Shown one piece after another: positions 61,136 through 64,000 of a stretch of DNA of 64,000 bases (the first letter of the stretch is position 1; every line of letters begins with the position of its first letter). Source of the stretch: Bradyrhizobium sp. dw_411 (GTDB taxonomy: Bacteria > Pseudomonadota > Alphaproteobacteria > Rhizobiales > Xanthobacteraceae); assembly GCF_018449695.1 (NCBI RefSeq), contig NZ_JAAVUY010000002.1, positions 1 to 64,000 of the forward strand, in the 5' to 3' direction. The translations under genes were made by a program, and so were the position numbers. The notes beneath the pieces are model-generated. The model made no database searches and was not told where the DNA came from. It was given only the letters and a program-made list of their open reading frames with translations.

Positions 61136-62017
61136 TCATTGCAGCGGCGGCACCGTGCGCAGATAGGCGATGATATCGGCCAGATCGGTTACCTTCAGCG
61201 CGGCATAATATTTATACGCCATCGGCGGCTTGAGCGCGTGGCCATCGCGGGAGACACCATGGGTGATGGCGTTGCCGACTTCCGCATCGCTCCAGGCGCC
61301 GATGCCGGCCTTCGGGTCCGACGTGATGTTGGCCGCGGTCGCACCCGGCGTTCCGTCGGGAGCCGGGAACACCCGGCCGCCACGGCCGAGCCCGCCTTTG
61401 AAATCCGAGACGCCGCGCGACCACGCGGTGTGGCACTCCATGCAATGGCCGATGGTGACCAGATAGGCGCCGCGCCCGACAGGCTCAGCGAACATCGCCT
61501 TGGTGAAGCCGGCCTCGGCGGCGGGGTAGGGGTCGCGACGCACCGGGGCCTTGTAGACGGGGTCGGTGACTTCGTTTCGGATCGGCTTGACGGTGCGCAG
61601 GTAGGCGACGACGGCAGTGAGGTCTTCCGGCGTCAGCGCCTTGTAGAAATTGGCCGGCATGATCGCCGCCAGCGCTACACCGGCGAAGTGGCCATGGTCG
61701 GGGCGGATGCCCTCGACCAGCGCGCGCTTGATCTCGGCATCGCTCCAGCTTCCGATTCCGGTTTCCTTATCCTGGGTAATGTTCGGCGCGGTGGCGACAA
61801 AGGCCGGCGTGTCGAACGTCAGCCCACCGGAAAATGCCTTTTCGGCGATCATCTTGCCGGTCGCGTCGCGGGGCGAGTGGCAATTGCCGCAAGCCATGAT
61901 GGTGTTGACCAAATAATCGCCGCGCTGTGCCGGAGTTTCAGCCAAAGCTCTGTTAAACGCAGCGCCGCTGAAAGCGCCAAGCAGCCATACGCAGCCCACG
62001 ATGCAGATCCGAAACAT
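61136..62017 (-). CDS. exported di-haem cytochrome c family protein
   Basis: A 293-residue protein. The ATG at 62017 after AGGGGGGC gives a signal peptide (MFRICIVGCVWLLGAFSGAAF) ahead of two cytochrome c domains. Haem attachment sites are C43-GN-C46-H47 and C192-ME-C195-H196. Related domains occur in alcohol/aldehyde dehydrogenase cytochrome subunits. The repeated WSDAEIKRALVEG and WSDAEVGNAITHG segments are typical of such subunits. No dehydrogenase is adjacent. Divergent from the DUF1194 gene with a tandem repeat between. Confidence 0.9.
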   Translation of the reverse strand: MFRICIVGCVWLLGAFSGAAFNRALAETPAQRGDYLVNTIMACGNCHSPRDATGKMIAEKAFSGGLTFDTPAFVATAPNITQDKETGIGSWSDAEIKRALVEGIRPDHGHFAGVALAAIMPANFYKALTPEDLTAVVAYLRTVKPIRNEVTDPVYKAPVRRDPYPAAEAGFTKAMFAEPVGRGAYLVTIGHCMECHTAWSRGVSDFKGGLGRGGRVFPAPDGTPGATAANITSDPKAGIGAWSDAEVGNAITHGVSRDGHALKPPMAYKYYAALKVTDLADIIAYLRTVPPLQ

Positions 62018-62153
62018 GATGCCCCCCTGTTGAGGCGGGCTGTATCGCACGAGAATCCCGTTGCCGCAAAATTCTTTGCGGAAGATCGGCCATGGGGGGC
62101 GGCTGATTAAATCTCGCGCAAAACGGGATTTAGGCGGCATCGCGGCTAACCCT

Positions 62154-62228
62154 CTAACTCGCAAGCCCGCTTCTAACTCCAAGGTTTGCTTCAACTCGCA
62201 GGTCTGTTTCTAACTCGAATGTGAACGT
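62154..62228. repeat. four imperfect 18-19 base tandem repeats (CTAACTC units)
   Basis: Units beginning CTAACTCG at 62154, CTAACTCC at 62173, CAACTCG at 62192 and CTAACTCG at 62210. AACTC recurs at intervals of 19, 18 and 19 bases. Located in the 281-base divergent interval between the cytochrome and DUF1194 genes. Possible regulator-binding array or decayed satellite. Confidence 0.65.
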
Positions 62229-62298
62229 CACATGATGTTCCCGCTTTTCGAAATCCGCTTTGCGTGTCAACATCGCGTCACACGACGGGAGGGCCGCT

Positions 62299-63165
62299 AT
62301 GCGCTGGTATGTCTCGATCGGAGCGGTGCTTGTCGCGGGAGCGCTCGCCGGAGGTGACGTCGCGGGCATTGCGGCGCCAAATCCGCAAAGCCGGCTCAGC
62401 CATCAATCGGCCGCGAAAGACGACGCGCCGTTGGTCGATGTCGAACTCGTTCTGGCCGTCGATGTCTCCTATTCGATGGATATGGACGAACTTGCGATCC
62501 AGCGCGAAGGCTACGCGCAGGCGATCGTTTCCAAGGAATTTCTGCAGGCGCTCAAGGCCCTGCCGAACGGCAAGATTTCGGTGACCTATTTCGAATGGGC
62601 CGCCTCGAGCGATCAGAAGATCATCATCCCCTGGCGGGTGATCGATGGTCCGGAAACCGCCGATGCGGTTGCCGAGGAAATCCTGAAAACCCCGATCCGC
62701 CGCGCCTCCCGTACCTCGATCTCGGGCGCGATCTATTTTGCGATGCCGCTGTTCGACGAGAATCCGTATCGCGGGCTGCGGCGCGTCATCGATATCTCCG
62801 GCGACGGTCCCAACAACAACGGTTCGCCGGTGACCGGCGCGCGCGACATCGCGCTGTCGAAGGGGATCACCATCAACGGTCTGCCGATCATGGTGAAGGA
62901 GCCGTCCTATTCGACCATGGATATCGAGAACCTCGATTTTTACTACGAGGATTGCGTGATCGGCGGTCCGGGTTCTTTCGTGGTGTCGATCAAGGACCGC
63001 GACAAATTCAAGGAAGCGATCCGCACCAAGCTGCTGCTCGAAGTCGCCGGCCGCACGCCGGAACGCCCGGTTGTCCCGGTCGCCGAGAAGTCCGTGGTCG
63101 AGAGAGAGCCGCGGGTGTCGTGTTTGATCGGCGAGAAGATCTGGCAGGACCGCTGGGGAAGGTAA
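62299..63165 (+). CDS. DUF1194-family exported VWA-like protein
   Basis: A 288-residue protein. The ATG at 62299 follows GGGAGGGCCGCT. A signal sequence MRWYVSIGAVLVAGALAGGD precedes a von Willebrand A-like domain with MIDAS-type D-V-S-Y-S-M-D (VELVLAVDVSYSMD), RTSISGAIYFAM and VIDISGDGPNNNG. These bind divalent metal and usually a protein partner. Function unknown; periplasmic or membrane-associated. Confidence 0.9.
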   Translation: MRWYVSIGAVLVAGALAGGDVAGIAAPNPQSRLSHQSAAKDDAPLVDVELVLAVDVSYSMDMDELAIQREGYAQAIVSKEFLQALKALPNGKISVTYFEWAASSDQKIIIPWRVIDGPETADAVAEEILKTPIRRASRTSISGAIYFAMPLFDENPYRGLRRVIDISGDGPNNNGSPVTGARDIALSKGITINGLPIMVKEPSYSTMDIENLDFYYEDCVIGGPGSFVVSIKDRDKFKEAIRTKLLLEVAGRTPERPVVPVAEKSVVEREPRVSCLIGEKIWQDRWGR

Positions 63166-63172
63166 CGCAAAC

Positions 63173-63302
63173 CCTCATGGTGAGGAGGCGCCAACGGGTC
63201 CGCGCAAGGCGCGGTCCGACGATAAACTCCGCGCCGTCTCGAACCATGGGATTGTAGCCATCCTTCACGACGCCGCTTGCGCGGCTCCCCAGGATAAGGA
63301 TG
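63173..63302. repeat. palindromic repeat, family A, divergent copy 4
   Basis: CTCATGGTGAGGAGGCGCCA ... GCGCCGTCTCGAACCATGG, then CCATCCTTCACGACGCCGC ... GGCTCCCCAGGATAAGGATG. An inverted, more diverged relative of family A filling the gap before the rRNA methyltransferase gene. No gene seen. Confidence 0.65.
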
Positions 63303-64000
63303 TCACTTCCTGAACCGCGCCACCAGCTCGACATGCGGCGTATGGCGGAACTGGTCGACCGGCGTCACGCCTTCGATGGTGTAGCCGCCGTCGATCAGGA
63401 TCCGCGCATCGCGGGCGAAGGTCGCGACGTTGCAGGACACCGCGACCACCACGGGGATTTTGCTGGCGGCGAGTTGCTGGGCCTGCGCCTGCGCGCCCTG
63501 GCGCGGCGGGTCGAATACGACGGCGTCGTAGTCGCGTAATTCCTGCGGCACCAACGGACGCCGGAACAGATCGCGGCTCTCGGCCTTGATCGGCTTCAGG
63601 CCGGATGTCGAGGTCGCCGCCTTCTGAAGTGCGGTGACCGCGCCGGCATCGCTGTCGAAGGCCGACACCCGCGACTTCGCGGCCAGTCTCAGCGCAAACG
63701 GTCCGACTCCGCAAAACAGATCGGCGATATGTTTGGCGCGCTTGCAATGTTCCGCGACCAGCGCCGCCAGCGCCTCTTCGCCGGCGACGGTGGCCTGCAG
63801 GAATGAACCCGGCGGCAGCGTCACGCGGGCGGTACCGATCGCGATCGTCGGCGGGGTTCGCATCAGCACCAGCTCGCCATGGCGGGTCAGCCGCGCGAGC
63901 CCGCGTTGCTCGGCCAGTCGCGATAGTGTTGCGATCATGGCGGTCGGCAGCGGCCCGGAGCCGCGCACATCGACATCGAGGCCGTTGTCGGTGGCCGTGA
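63303..64000 (-). CDS. RNA (uracil-5-)-methyltransferase, RumA/TrmA family (N terminus beyond window)
   Basis: The last 232 residues of a TrmA/RlmC/RlmD-family enzyme. SAM motifs: [46 protein letters not shown] (catalytic/RNA-binding loop), and the nucleophile cysteine in [22 protein letters not shown] with the end [23 protein letters not shown]. It methylates uridine at C5 in 23S rRNA or tRNA. The open frame runs off at 64000, so the TRAM and iron-sulfur parts cannot be seen. It converges with DUF1194. Confidence 0.92.
   Translation of the reverse strand, partial: TATDNGLDVDVRGSGPLPTAMIATLSRLAEQRGLARLTRHGELVLMRTPPTIAIGTARVTLPPGSFLQATVAGEEALAALVAEHCKRAKHIADLFCGVGPFALRLAAKSRVSAFDSDAGAVTALQKAATSTSGLKPIKAESRDLFRRPLVPQELRDYDAVVFDPPRQGAQAQAQQLAASKIPVVVAVSCNVATFARDARILIDGGYTIEGVTPVDQFRHTPHVELVARFRK

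Noticed and set aside
1..64000. tRNA genes, CRISPR arrays, insertion sequences, prophage
   Set aside because: No cloverleaf-like sequences, regular spacer arrays, transposase or phage-type genes were recognised on either strand.

Overview
The window is GC-rich, densely coding DNA of an alphaproteobacterium, most likely the Bradyrhizobium / Rhodopseudomonas group (Nitrobacteraceae). This rests on gene content (extensin-like C-terminal protein, DUF1499, DUF1194, RibB with a dead RibA half, GlnR-free sugar/amine transporters with GntR, LacI and LysR regulators) and on several intergenic palindromic repeat families typical of that group. No rRNA, tRNA, CRISPR array, prophage or transposase was seen.

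Layout. 1-9.5 kb: small-molecule and redox enzymes (RidA and a coupled SDR, a crotonase, a Rieske-FAD reductase, a catalase-like protein, MsrA, an alpha/beta hydrolase without its serine, an MBL hydrolase, MarR with an exported MetX-like hydrolase). 9.5-29 kb: a transporter-rich catabolic block. It contains an ICL/PEP-mutase enzyme preceded by a decayed ABC permease; a UbiD decarboxylase operon with a NitT/TauT-type ABC transporter and a divergent GntR; a BMP-type (nucleoside-like) ABC transporter whose first gene encodes three RidA domains in one chain, with a divergent LacI and three matching palindromic operators; a second NitT/TauT-type transporter followed by an amidase; and an orphan TRAP binding protein. 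29-40.5 kb: exported enzymes (PhoD phosphatase, serine hydrolase, Tat amidohydrolase), aldo-keto reductase, nitronate monooxygenase coupled to an MFS exporter, LysR and an aminotransferase. 40.5-64 kb: mostly housekeeping genes: RibB, glutaryl-CoA dehydrogenase, acyl-CoA ligase, L,D-transpeptidase, CorA, PdxH, a DnaJ-like protein, an ECF sigma/anti-sigma pair, FabI, AroC, adenylate cyclase, ClpS, cytochrome c, DUF1194 and the start-distal part of an RNA m5U methyltransferase.

How the genes work together. The middle block looks like several self-contained import-and-degrade modules, each with its own regulator. The most unusual is the LacI-controlled module at 16.2-23.8 kb. RidA proteins hydrolyse reactive enamines/imines and normally act as homotrimers with active sites between subunits. 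Here three RidA domains are fused and co-transcribed with an importer of nucleoside-like solutes, suggesting uptake of a nitrogenous compound whose breakdown releases a reactive imine or similar intermediate. The three TGCATnCGnATGCA sites between the operon and the LacI gene give it a clear control logic. Elsewhere there are signs of decay and repeat insertion: a permease remnant at 9.85-10.07 kb, and a frameshifted XRE antitoxin-like gene cut off by an intergenic repeat at 58.9 kb.
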